From NCBI GenBank assembly GCA_014378555.1, contig JACMNN010000169.1, forward strand, positions 1 through 52,396: a DNA stretch of 52,396 bases, in the 5' to 3' direction. The position numbers were made by a program, and so were the translations under genes. This document shows positions 9,267-18,085 of the stretch, in pieces (positions within the stretch are counted from its first letter, which is position 1; each line of letters begins with the position of its first letter). Below the pieces are notes generated by a model. That model searched no databases. It saw nothing but the letters and a program-made list of their open reading frames with translations, and had not been told where the DNA came from. This DNA comes from Burkholderiales bacterium (GTDB lineage: Bacteria > Pseudomonadota > Gammaproteobacteria > Burkholderiales > Casimicrobiaceae).

Positions 9267-11279
9267 ATGCCGCTTGATGTTGCACAGCAGTTGCTTGAGT
9301 TAACACGACTGCGTCGATTTGATGAGTTGCTGGTAGTGTGGCGAGGCGCTGCTGCGAATCAACGTGAGGCCGAGATTCCCAAACGACTGGCTGCTGCAGC
9401 GCTCGCGCAATCGGGCGATCTCGATGCGGCGTCCACGTTGCTGCGTGAACTGCTGACGCGCGAAACTATTGAAGCGGCAACGTGCGCCCTAGCGGCTCGG
9501 GTTCTGTCTGACGTTGGCGACCTAACCTCGAGCCTGAATGTTTGGGAACGCGCACTGGCGCTGGCTCCCAATAACTTTGTTTGGTGGACATGGTTTGCCA
9601 AGGTGGCGATTAGTGCGGGGCAAGCCGAGCGTGCGCTGCGTGGTTCTGAGGCACACGCTCTTCATCGCGAGCAACATATTGATGTCGCGCTAGCGTATGT
9701 CACCTTGTTGGCGAACGCACAACGTGCCGATGAAGCCTTGATCACGTTTGAGCGGATCGTGTCGCGTTGGCCCAATCACCCCGAAGCGGGACCGCTATTT
9801 GCGGCATTCGTGATGCGCGAATTCCCACTGAAGGCGAGCAACCTTATGCGCACGCGGCAATGGTGTCCCCAGCCAGCGCCGCTGTCCCCCGCGCGGGTAC
9901 GCGCTTCGTTGGCTATTCCAGCGTTTTTTGATAGCGAAGCGTCCGCAGCGCAGTGGCGGGCTCATTTGCTCGCGCAACTGGTTGAGCTGAAAGAGCTGGC
10001 ACGCAACTCAACCCTTCAGGGGGACGAGCGCGCGTCCTGTTTGTCAATGACACCTTTTTTTGCGGCTTTTCATGATGCGGACATCACTGCAATCCAGTTT
10101 GCGTGGGGTGATTTTGTCGAGGAGCTAGTGGCCCCGCTGCGCGCTACGTTGGGCTTTGCGGATCAAAGCCGAAGGCCAATTTTTCGAGTAGGTATTGTCT
10201 CCAACCGACTTACCGATAGCAGTGCCGGCCGATTCTTTAACGGCTGGGTCAAGCAGTTGGTAGACGCGCAGTTTGAGGTTCGCTTATACGCGCTGGGGCC
10301 GTCCGACCTTGAAACCGATCGCCTGTCACGCATAGCAACCACCCATCGCGTCCACACGGATGACGTTTCGCTGTGGCTACCTTTAACGCGACAGCTTATG
10401 GCGGACGACAATGACCTTCTGCTATTTCCCGAGCCGCAGGGGTCGCCGCTGATCATGCTGATTGCGGGGCTTCGTTGCGCCCCGATTCAGTGTGCCGCTT
10501 TTGGCAACCCAGTCACCACGGGTTTGCACAGCATGGATTATTTTTTGGTGCCTGACGCAGCGGAGGTGCCGTCACCCGAGTCGTTCTATCGAGAGAAAGT
10601 AGTTCGCATAGAAGGCATCGGATTTATTCCTGCCGCTGCGCCTCTTGTGAGTGGCTTCGACCGGAAGTCGTTTGGATTCGGCGACCGAGAACGCATTTAT
10701 CTCGTCAACCAGCAGCTACCGAAGTGGAATCCCGATTTTGTGGATGCAATATGCGACGTGTTGCAACAGGATAAGCGCGGTCGACTCGTCTACTTTGGCG
10801 TAGGCACCAGTGTCAGCATACGCGCGGCCCAGATGCATCTTCGCTCCGCCTTTAATGCACGCGGGGTCGACATCGCTGAACGCAGCATGTTTTTAGTCGG
10901 ACTCGACCGTCCCGACTTTTTGGCACTCAACCTTGCCTCTGATGTTTCTCTTGACACGTTTGGATTTGGCGGCGGAAGCACGACGATGGATGCTCTCAGT
11001 GTCGGACTGCCAGTCATTACGCTAGAAGGTCGTTTTTTACGTTCGCGACAGACTAGCGGCATGCTGCGTAACAAAGATCTTTCACAGTTCATCGCTTGCA
11101 ATCAGCGCAACTTTGTAGATGTGGCGGTTGCAGTAGGTCAAACTCCACTGATGCGGGCGAATGCACGGGCTCGTTTTTTCCAAACAGGTTGGACCGCAAC
11201 GCGTGCCGAGTCTTCTCGAAGCTGTTCGCGAAATTTGGTCGAGTTTTTCGAGTCCTTAAATCGCCAACAGTCCGCGTGA
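9267..11279 (+). CDS. Second SPINDLY/OGT-like TPR protein, diverged
   Basis: A 670-residue protein with an N-terminal TPR-like half (to about 215) and a C-terminal region resembling GT41 glycosyltransferases from about 310 (FRVGIVSNRLTDSSAG). Corresponding landmarks are CAAFGNPVTTGLHSMDYFLVPD, the lysine segment NQQLPKWNPDF and FGFGGGSTTMDALSVGLPV. Compared with the copy at 4231, the HQHA motif is replaced by SSAG and HTTGAD by GGSTTMDA. It is therefore either a different subclass with other donor or acceptor chemistry, or catalytically altered. Start is ATG with GAAGGCAGG upstream. It runs convergently into the parvulin gene with 10 bp between stops and no evident terminator. Confidence 0.75.
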   Translation: MPLDVAQQLLELTRLRRFDELLVVWRGAAANQREAEIPKRLAAAALAQSGDLDAASTLLRELLTRETIEAATCALAARVLSDVGDLTSSLNVWERALALAPNNFVWWTWFAKVAISAGQAERALRGSEAHALHREQHIDVALAYVTLLANAQRADEALITFERIVSRWPNHPEAGPLFAAFVMREFPLKASNLMRTRQWCPQPAPLSPARVRASLAIPAFFDSEASAAQWRAHLLAQLVELKELARNSTLQGDERASCLSMTPFFAAFHDADITAIQFAWGDFVEELVAPLRATLGFADQSRRPIFRVGIVSNRLTDSSAGRFFNGWVKQLVDAQFEVRLYALGPSDLETDRLSRIATTHRVHTDDVSLWLPLTRQLMADDNDLLLFPEPQGSPLIMLIAGLRCAPIQCAAFGNPVTTGLHSMDYFLVPDAAEVPSPESFYREKVVRIEGIGFIPAAAPLVSGFDRKSFGFGDRERIYLVNQQLPKWNPDFVDAICDVLQQDKRGRLVYFGVGTSVSIRAAQMHLRSAFNARGVDIAERSMFLVGLDRPDFLALNLASDVSLDTFGFGGGSTTMDALSVGLPVITLEGRFLRSRQTSGMLRNKDLSQFIACNQRNFVDVAVAVGQTPLMRANARARFFQTGWTATRAESSRSCSRNLVEFFESLNRQQSA

Positions 11280-11289
11280 GTAAGTGGCT

Positions 11290-12255
11290 TTACTTATCTG
11301 GCGTGTCGGCTTTGATCGTTTGCTTTTCGACATCCCGAATTAGCTCGCGGCGTTTTTGATCAAGTGCGGGATCGGGCTTTAGGAGAAAGTCATCGAAAGC
11401 TTTTTCGTTAACAACGGTTGCCACACGTGACACGTTTTCCAGAAATGTTAACCTCACTTTTTTTACGGTTTCTTCCAACAATTGTTCGATTATTGACCCT
11501 TTGACCTCTTCAAATGCGCGCTTCGTTTGGGCTCTTTTTTTATCTAGGCGAACGATGTGAATGCCTATGCGCGAGGGTGTCGGTTGCGAAACTTCGCCCT
11601 CTTTTAACGTTTTAAAAATGACGTTGCCCAAAAGCGCATCTGTGCCCGACGCCCGGACCTTCATTAATTTTCCGCCGTGTTCTTTCGCACTTTTGTCGTC
11701 GCTGTATTTTTGCAACACAACGTCGAACGCTTCTCCGTTAGCCAGCGCCTTTTCCGCTTCGGCAATCCTTGCGATTACTTGAGCAAACGGCAACAGTTTG
11801 AAGTCGAAAAATATTTGCGTGATATCTGCATTTTCGTCAACGACAAAACGGTTGTTATCGGTTTGCCATATTTCTTTGGCGCGCTCAACAGTCACAGCGT
11901 CGTTTGCGCTAAAAGCTGCTCGGGCTCTACGTTCATGAACGTTTAGATCGGCTAATAACGGGGCACGTTCTAACTGTAGCTCGACATAGCGGCGCTCAAG
12001 CGGATCAAGCTTGTCGTGCGTCGGCGCGGTGAGGCGATAGGACCTTGGTGCCAGCACTTCCGTTATCGTGCTTTGCACTTCCATTGGGCTGGCGCGTAAG
12101 GTTTCGACTTTGCTGGGCGCGCTCATAAAGTGGTACGCGTAAAACTCATCGGTCGTGACCGTCAATTCACCGCGTGTCGCGAGAGTTACGGCTTGGGCAG
12201 AACCCGCAGCATAGAGGGCGCATATCGCGAACGAAATATAAGTTCGAAAGTTCAT
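11290..12255 (-). CDS. Exported parvulin-type peptidyl-prolyl isomerase
   Basis: Periplasmic foldase of the SurA/PpiC kind, 321 residues. A signal peptide is visible (hydrophobic residues 6-20, cut after SAQA). The rotamase domain spans about 150-260 and contains the family blocks YSDDKSAKEHGGKLMKV and GIHIVRLDKKR. The N-terminal part (TVTTDEFYAYHFM) resembles other bacterial parvulins with a helical chaperone arm. It is last in a leftward run of exported-protein genes behind the T2SS operon, and might help fold those proteins; that link is an inference. A terminator of the preceding gene lies just upstream, so it probably has its own promoter or depends on readthrough. Confidence 0.8.
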   Translation of the reverse strand: MNFRTYISFAICALYAAGSAQAVTLATRGELTVTTDEFYAYHFMSAPSKVETLRASPMEVQSTITEVLAPRSYRLTAPTHDKLDPLERRYVELQLERAPLLADLNVHERRARAAFSANDAVTVERAKEIWQTDNNRFVVDENADITQIFFDFKLLPFAQVIARIAEAEKALANGEAFDVVLQKYSDDKSAKEHGGKLMKVRASGTDALLGNVIFKTLKEGEVSQPTPSRIGIHIVRLDKKRAQTKRAFEEVKGSIIEQLLEETVKKVRLTFLENVSRVATVVNEKAFDDFLLKPDPALDQKRRELIRDVEKQTIKADTPDK

Positions 12256-12266
12256 TTTTAATGCTC

Positions 12267-12294
12267 AAAGAAAATCGCCCGCCGTAGCGGGCGA
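12267..12294 (-). terminator. Rho-independent terminator after the Ig-like gene
   Basis: On the minus strand the perfect 8-bp stem TCGCCCGC / GCGGGCGA with a TACG loop is followed by TTTTCTTT. It lies 18 bp after the Ig-like gene and ends 11 bp before the parvulin ATG. Confidence 0.85.
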
Positions 12295-12312
12295 CAAGTC
12301 ACCATGTGTTTT

Positions 12313-13542
12313 TTAGTTTGCCCACCTGAAAAGCGCATGGCACGAGACGTTTCCTGGGCATCCGCCTGGAACGTTACGAATATTTATGTACCAGCGTCCG
12401 GCAGCGCCTAACTGTATATCAGCGGAGCGATTGTCGGAGCCTATGCCGGAAGTTGCAGAGCCTGAATTTACAGCTAAGTTGGCTCCCAGATACACCGGCG
12501 ATACAAATTGCGCCGTACTGGTGTAATCACATTTGTTGCGAGATACGGTTACGTAACGCCCGCCCCGCGAAGAGCCGAAGTCTGAAAACTCGAGGGACGC
12601 GAGATAGCGATTAACGGTTGTATCGTTGGCCGCAACATTAAGCTGGATTACAAAATCACTACCGGCTGGAAAACTTGACGTGTAGTCGCTGGTGTAAAAA
12701 ATTCTGTACGGCTCGGACGCATTGAACGTTGCACGTACCGGCGTTGCTGGGCAATAATCGGTAGTCGCAGCGGTTGCAGCTGTTACGGTTATGTCCGCGC
12801 TGGCCGTCGCGCTGCTCGGCGCATTGTTACTGATCTGAACACTGTAGGTGCTCGTACCTGCAGAAGCGGTGTCTGATGTTCCACTTAGGGTGTAAGTTGC
12901 ACCCACAGCACCTTGAATAGTGTTGTTGTTGCGCGACCATTGATACCTGATTCCCGACCCTGTGCCGGTTTCACTACTACATGCTGCTGTGAGCGTTGCA
13001 GATCCGCCGACGTTGACGGATGTTGTAGTAGTACTGACCGCACATCCCGATAACGTAGGTACCGCAGCCTGCACGTTAACTGATGCGGTATAGGTAGTAC
13101 AAGCTGCAGGATTATTAGAAAAGCACACTTGCACGGAGTAGATCTGTGTTGGCGAGTTGGGCGTTAGCGTTGCGTTAGTACTGTTAGTAGCGCTATTGCT
13201 GGTCGGGAGCGGACTACCCCACGAATAGGTGTAAGCGCTGGATGTTGGACAGCCGTTCACCGCAAGACTTATCTGCGTTGAGGCGTTGGGCGTCAATACC
13301 GACGGCGACGCACTTAAAGACGCGCAAGCAGGGCCGGCCGAAATGCTTTGTGGCAACGTCATTCCTGTAAGGTTTGTACTCGGTGGCAGCGTTAAAGTGG
13401 TGGTGGTGGTACACACAAGTGTGTTGCTGCTTTGCGAGCAGGCGGTCGCGGAAATTCCGGAAGTTGACGCTGACTGCGCGCTAGCGTGTGTCGCCAACAG
13501 CAAGAGTGACGTCGCACCCAGCACTCTTAAAACATTTTTCAT
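12313..13542 (-). CDS. Exported protein with Ig-like repeats
   Basis: A 409-residue protein with a clear signal peptide (MKNVLRVLGATSLLLLATHASA). The mature part is very rich in Ser, Thr and Asn. It shows two Ig/PKD-like repeats, about 72-160 and 165-255, each starting with a Cys-containing strand and containing a Trp (YSWGSPLP; YQWSRNNNTIQG). These are followed by a distinct 140-residue C-terminal domain ending in CHALFRWAN with several cysteines. No enzyme motif is seen. It looks like a secreted or surface binding protein. Being downstream of the T2SS operon makes it a candidate substrate, which is inference only. AAGGA lies 8 bases before the ATG. It has its own strong terminator. Confidence 0.68.
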   Translation of the reverse strand: MKNVLRVLGATSLLLLATHASAQSASTSGISATACSQSSNTLVCTTTTTLTLPPSTNLTGMTLPQSISAGPACASLSASPSVLTPNASTQISLAVNGCPTSSAYTYSWGSPLPTSNSATNSTNATLTPNSPTQIYSVQVCFSNNPAACTTYTASVNVQAAVPTLSGCAVSTTTTSVNVGGSATLTAACSSETGTGSGIRYQWSRNNNTIQGAVGATYTLSGTSDTASAGTSTYSVQISNNAPSSATASADITVTAATAATTDYCPATPVRATFNASEPYRIFYTSDYTSSFPAGSDFVIQLNVAANDTTVNRYLASLEFSDFGSSRGGRYVTVSRNKCDYTSTAQFVSPVYLGANLAVNSGSATSGIGSDNRSADIQLGAAGRWYINIRNVPGGCPGNVSCHALFRWAN

Positions 13543-13640
13543 TCAGCTGAATCCTTAAATTAATAATCCCCAAGTCTACTAATTTTACGCTAGCCAGCGT
13601 GCACTTGCGACGCCTTTTCATCCGATAATGTTTTCACCGT

Positions 13641-13666
13641 AAAAAAAGGACCCCGAAGGGTCCTTT
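13641..13666 (-). terminator. Rho-independent terminator after the 481-aa exported protein
   Basis: On the minus strand the stem AAGGACCC / GGGTCCTT closes a TTCG loop and continues into a run of T. It sits about 20 bp after the stop of the leftward gene at 13688. This strong hairpin suggests a monocistronic, well-expressed gene upstream. Confidence 0.87.
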
Positions 13667-13687
13667 CTATTTAGAATCGGCGCAGAA

Positions 13688-15133
13688 CTACTGAATGTTG
13701 CGCGAATACTTAAGGCTGTAGCTATTGGTATAGTTTTGCTGCGGATTACCCGTTTTGAAAGCTGCACCCGAGATCGCGAAACCAACAACTGGCAAGCCAA
13801 AGTAGGTTTGGTTAACTGGCGCTGGTGCTGCTGCTGGTAGTACCCCGCCTGTGGTGTTCACAGAAGTCCCGGTACCCACTAAGAATGCATTCGGGTTGGT
13901 GAATGCAAGTGTCAACCAGCCACCCTCTTTGCCTGCGGTTGGCACAGCGAGACCTTGGTTCTGAACCGGGGAAATACCTACATCGTTCACTGAACCGGTA
14001 ACCAAGCTTGCGCCTGCACCCGTTACGCCACCAAACGAAATTACGTTTGCTTCGTAGCAGAGGCCGTTGCCCTTTGCTGAAGGCGGACGCGGTGAGAAGT
14101 CATCGTTGATCGTACCGACGAATTCTTCACGATCTGTCGAGGTCAGACTTACGTCGTCGCACGAAACACCGTTTGCAGTATCCCAAACGCGTTGAAACGG
14201 CGCGCGAGGAATAGAACCGTTTACATACTGAGACTTGGTGGGCATCGTAATTACCCAGTCAGTACCAATGATGCCATCGGCCGTGAAGGCATACTCGCCA
14301 TAGACATTGTCATGCATGATCGTTGCTGAAACGGCATCAATTGCGCTGCTCCAGCTAGTCAAAAACAGATTTCCGTTGTTGGTAACTACGCTAACTTTGC
14401 TGGCGCCGCTTCCCAAATTTGGGAGCGTATTGCCTGCAACAGTTGGATTTGGACGTGTGTAGCCGAGACCATCAAACGCAACCGCATCGTAACCGGTGCT
14501 AGCACCACCAAGAGCATTCAGAATCGTACCGTTGCCGAAGATGCCGCCGGATGGCGGCGTCAAAGTGGCAAACACGGCAGCAGACGTGAAGCTCGCGTCA
14601 GAAATTAGCTTGCAAGGGGGCGTACCATTGACGTGGGTAACGTCTGTAGCTAACGCCGATCCCAGCGGGATGGTCGCCATTTCGATCATCTCTACGTAAC
14701 CCTCGCGGGTACGGTCGAGCGACTGAAGCGAGGCTGCGTCATTCAGAAACAGGAAGTTACGGAAGTCTCCGCCTGCTGCAGGAATTCTTGGATTCGTACA
14801 GCTCTTGTCAGCCGTAACGATGGTTGCACCCGCCGTGGTCGGAACAATCGCACCGGTCCACACGTCTTTGGGAGACAGGAACAAGTTAAAGTCCAATACC
14901 TCTTGCGAGTTTTTACCTTCAAGGAAACGAACCTTGACTGCTTTGGCGTTGGTAGTCGTGTTAACGACCGAGATCAGCGTTGTGTTACCGGCACGAACGG
15001 TGTAGTACGGATATACCAGTGCTTGGCCGAGACCATCAGCATTGACATACACGGCATTCGCGGCACCTGCCATAGCGAGAGCGCCTGCGCCAGCTAGGGC
15101 GGAGATAAGCGCTTTTTGCTTAAAATTATTCAT
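13688..15133 (-). CDS. Exported surface-type protein, function unknown
   Basis: A 481-residue protein with a textbook signal peptide (basic start, ALISALAGAGALAMAGAANA) and a mature part rich in Gly, Ala, Ser, Thr and Asn with many beta-strand-like segments. Near the N-terminus is a conserved-looking block, YVNADGLGQALVYPYYTVRAG followed by TTLISVVNTT and VRFLEGKNS, which I recall from unannotated exported proteins of other Betaproteobacteria. No catalytic motif is visible. The track start is 42 codons too early; ATG 15133 has GAGGAG at about 12 bases and begins the signal peptide. It has its own strong terminator. It is a good candidate for an abundant envelope protein or T2SS substrate. Confidence 0.72.
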   Translation of the reverse strand: MNNFKQKALISALAGAGALAMAGAANAVYVNADGLGQALVYPYYTVRAGNTTLISVVNTTTNAKAVKVRFLEGKNSQEVLDFNLFLSPKDVWTGAIVPTTAGATIVTADKSCTNPRIPAAGGDFRNFLFLNDAASLQSLDRTREGYVEMIEMATIPLGSALATDVTHVNGTPPCKLISDASFTSAAVFATLTPPSGGIFGNGTILNALGGASTGYDAVAFDGLGYTRPNPTVAGNTLPNLGSGASKVSVVTNNGNLFLTSWSSAIDAVSATIMHDNVYGEYAFTADGIIGTDWVITMPTKSQYVNGSIPRAPFQRVWDTANGVSCDDVSLTSTDREEFVGTINDDFSPRPPSAKGNGLCYEANVISFGGVTGAGASLVTGSVNDVGISPVQNQGLAVPTAGKEGGWLTLAFTNPNAFLVGTGTSVNTTGGVLPAAAPAPVNQTYFGLPVVGFAISGAAFKTGNPQQNYTNSYSLKYSRNIQ

Positions 15134-15240
15134 AATTAGTTTTGACTCCTCTGCATTGAGTTTTTGAGTGATCACTTTAGAACCAACAGCAATATTAGTT
15201 TTTTCGGACAAATGCCCTTCCAAGAAGTTTACACCAACAT

Positions 15241-15684
15241 TTAACGTCGGATCAACCAAAGCTCGTTGTTATTCACAGTCCAACTTTCTTCCACGGGAAG
15301 TGTTTGCAATCGAGTGCCAACGCCGCGAACAAATATGGGCAGGGATATGTTTGATTTGACAACGCATAGGCCACCTTCACACTTGGCGCTGTCCACAACC
15401 GCGCTGACAACGCTCATCCGCTGCATTGCCGCAGCGTATTCATTCACGCTTGTACCGGCCTTAGAGGCCGTGGACAGATAGGCGAATGATTCCTCGAAAC
15501 GCTTATCTATCAAGGCTTTCCAGCGAGATGCTGAACGTTCTACAGCTCTTTTTTGAGCGTCAAATGGGACCACGCCGTCTGATTGAAGGCTGGTGTTGTT
15601 GGCGCAGCTACTGATGCCGATCAAGGCTAGAAAAAGTGTCGCAGCGAGGCTGGCGAAATTGAAAGAACGGAGCTGCGCAAACAT
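15241..15684 (-). CDS. Small putative lipoprotein
   Basis: A 147-residue protein with a hydrophobic N-terminal segment (residues 11-25) ending in the lipobox-like GISSC, so it is probably an outer- or inner-membrane lipoprotein. The mature part is a single alpha/beta domain containing SASRWKALIDKRFEESFAYLS and ending in SWTVNNNELWLIRR, which resembles small NTF2-like folds, but this is weak. It lies 70 bp after gspD in the same direction, separated by a perfect hairpin. Function is unknown. It might help place or stabilise the secretin, as pilotins do, but no pilotin family was recognised. Confidence 0.62.
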   Translation of the reverse strand: MFAQLRSFNFASLAATLFLALIGISSCANNTSLQSDGVVPFDAQKRAVERSASRWKALIDKRFEESFAYLSTASKAGTSVNEYAAAMQRMSVVSAVVDSAKCEGGLCVVKSNISLPIFVRGVGTRLQTLPVEESWTVNNNELWLIRR

Positions 15685-15717
15685 ATTTCAGGGCTCAAAT
15701 TAAGGGTGAATTTTCAT

Positions 15718-15749
15718 ATGGCTCTGTTGTATCAATACAACAGAGCCAT
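15718..15749 (-). other. Perfect 14-bp hairpin between gspD and lipoprotein gene
   Basis: ATGGCTCTGTTGTA / TACAACAGAGCCAT with a TCAA loop is a perfect inverted repeat starting 5 bases after the gspD stop. No T run follows on either strand, so it is not a standard terminator. It may stabilise the 3' end of the gsp message or reduce readthrough into the lipoprotein gene. Confidence 0.7.
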
Positions 15750-15754
15750 GATTG

Positions 15755-18076
15755 CTATTGAGAGGTAGACGGCTGGACTTTTAGCGATTGATTAAATTCA
15801 AGCGGGATTTTTTCGGCATTTCTTTTGGCTTGAACTTCTTTTCGCGCGTCACTTGACGTTGGTAGCTCACGAGTACTGACGATCGGTAACGTGGTCTCTA
15901 TATTGACCATCCGCTGACGCAGTTCATCGACAACACCGCGCGTATCTTCAACTGTTGCCATCACGCGCGGGGTGACCAGCATCACCAACTCGGAACGGCT
16001 TGAGCTCCAGTTTTGGTTTCCAAAGAGTCCGCCGACGACCGGGATTGTCGAAAGTATGGGAAATCCGCTACTCGTTTTGCTGCCGTTCTCCACAAACAAA
16101 CCACTCAGCAGCATGGTGTCGCCATTGGCGACCATTACCGTGGTCTGTTGCGAGTTTTGCGTGATGTCTGGATTGGGGTTACCGTCACGCAGTGCGCCGG
16201 CGGTACTGCTCTGTTGCTGAATTTCAAGAAAAACATTGTTGCCACTGACGCGCGGCGTGATGTTGATGGTGAGGCCTGTATTGATGTATTGAAACGAATT
16301 GGTGGCCGACGTGGTGGTGGTTTGAACAGATGACTGGGTTTGCACTGATATTTGCGTACCGTTGGTAAACGATACTTTTTGATTGTCGAGCGTGATCATT
16401 GTTGGCGACGCTAGCGTGCGGGATTGGCCGGTGGTTTGCAGCGTGCTGAGAATCGCCTTAGCGGCCGCTCCCTGCCACGTATAGCTAAATCCAGAGACTG
16501 CCTTGCCTGCGGCATTCAGCGGGTTCAAATTGCCAACGCCGCCATCGGACGTAAGTCGGTTCGCAGCAGACTCAGGTTTTCCACTGAACATTCCCGAAAT
16601 GCCCAATGAAAACGCACCATCCAACGCGACTTGGGCAATCTGCACCTCAATCGCGATCATTTTGGGTGCGGTGTCGAGTTTTTTTATTGCCGACTCAATC
16701 GCCGCATACTCGGAAGGGGTGGCGACAATCAGTAACGCGTTTCGGTCTTTGTCTGCTATCACGGTGGCGTTCCGCGCGAGTCCAATGGCTTGATTGTTTG
16801 CGGTGCCGGTTGCCGCGGTGAGGGGGCGTTGAGCATTGCCCGCAGTTTGCTGGGCGTTGTTGATCGTGTTTCCGGGTTGAACCAAGCCTTGACCCGCAAT
16901 TGGTGAAACAGGCGCCGTCAACGTATTCGCTACTTGGCCCGGAGCTACTGTCGCTTGCACCGTATTGGCGCGCCCACTAATTGCTTGTTGCAGGATGACC
17001 TGCAATTTTTCCGCTTGCGAGAAAAGTACGTTGTAGACATAAAGCCGAGAACCACCTCCGGCATCGGTCCCTTTATCCAGCCGCTCAAGCCACTGCCGAG
17101 CGTCCAAGATCATCTCCCGCTGTGGCGCGATCAGCAAAATTGCATTCATACGCTCGATCGGTATCACGCGTAATAAGCCGGCAAACGGGTTGGAATTAGC
17201 CGGGAATATTTTTTCCCAATCTGCGGCAACGGTCTTAACGTCAGATGATTCGAGCGGAAAGAGCAGGAAAGACATGCCCGTCAGCAGGTTCACGTCAAAC
17301 ATTTCCGCAATTTCCAGCATGTTGCGAATTTCAGCTTCTGTACCCGTCAGAAACAACAAGTTTCGTAATTCGTCGACGCGAATAGCAGCGGTGGATGGCG
17401 CCTTAGCAAATGGGGTAATTACTTTCTCAAGCTCCTTGGCACCAATGTGCTTGACTGGCAAAATCACCACACTCAAGCCAGAGCCAGGACGGAGCTGGGT
17501 ACGCGGCGCTGCAGTGCCAAGATTTGCCCCCCCTTCAGGCAACACGCGCCAATAATTGCCATCCTTCAGCAGTACGGCTTTCACCGAACGTAGCAACATC
17601 TCCAACGTCGGAATGATGTCTGAACGCTTGATGCCTTTTGCAGTGCGAACGGTCACCGTTCCGGTCACTGCAGGATCGATAATAAATCCTTCCCCTAAGG
17701 CATCGCCGAGCAGGTTTCGCACGATCTCGCGAATATCGCCGTTTTCAACGTTAAGCACTATGGGGCCCACGGCCTCGTCTGCCGCGCTCGGTGTTACCTG
17801 CGGGACGCGGAAGGTACGATCATTACCCAACGCCATTTTCACGCCATCAACAGCGGGTGCGCGCGGTATAACCGCGTCGCTTACCGCGCGATCATCGTTC
17901 GAGCGCGGAGCGCTCGCGGCTGCACGCGGCTTTAACGAAGTCGGCGAGGTAGCCGGTAAAGATTCAACCCCACCAACACGTTCATGCGCGCATGCCCCGA
18001 GCAAGCTAACCGCTGCTGCAGCTAACCCTACCCATCGCAATCGTCCTGCTGTCATGTTATTTTTCCGATTATTCAT
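15755..18076 (-). CDS. gspD: Type II secretion secretin GspD
   Basis: Forms the outer-membrane multimeric channel of the T2SS. The product has 773 residues. A lipoprotein-type signal ends in LLGAC (Cys 29), so the secretin is probably lipid-anchored, as XpsD is. N0 begins near residue 105 (VLNVENGDIREIVRNLL). N1, N2 and N3 modules follow, the third interrupted by a long Gln/Asn/Thr-rich loop (about 380-430). The secretin domain carries the ending GDTMLLSGLFVENGSKTSSGFPILSTIPVVGGLFG. It is the last gsp gene in the leftward operon, 9 bp after gspN. Confidence 0.93.
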   Translation of the reverse strand: MNNRKNNMTAGRLRWVGLAAAAVSLLGACAHERVGGVESLPATSPTSLKPRAAASAPRSNDDRAVSDAVIPRAPAVDGVKMALGNDRTFRVPQVTPSAADEAVGPIVLNVENGDIREIVRNLLGDALGEGFIIDPAVTGTVTVRTAKGIKRSDIIPTLEMLLRSVKAVLLKDGNYWRVLPEGGANLGTAAPRTQLRPGSGLSVVILPVKHIGAKELEKVITPFAKAPSTAAIRVDELRNLLFLTGTEAEIRNMLEIAEMFDVNLLTGMSFLLFPLESSDVKTVAADWEKIFPANSNPFAGLLRVIPIERMNAILLIAPQREMILDARQWLERLDKGTDAGGGSRLYVYNVLFSQAEKLQVILQQAISGRANTVQATVAPGQVANTLTAPVSPIAGQGLVQPGNTINNAQQTAGNAQRPLTAATGTANNQAIGLARNATVIADKDRNALLIVATPSEYAAIESAIKKLDTAPKMIAIEVQIAQVALDGAFSLGISGMFSGKPESAANRLTSDGGVGNLNPLNAAGKAVSGFSYTWQGAAAKAILSTLQTTGQSRTLASPTMITLDNQKVSFTNGTQISVQTQSSVQTTTTSATNSFQYINTGLTINITPRVSGNNVFLEIQQQSSTAGALRDGNPNPDITQNSQQTTVMVANGDTMLLSGLFVENGSKTSSGFPILSTIPVVGGLFGNQNWSSSRSELVMLVTPRVMATVEDTRGVVDELRQRMVNIETTLPIVSTRELPTSSDARKEVQAKRNAEKIPLEFNQSLKVQPSTSQ

Positions 18077-18085
18077 ATCGTTACT

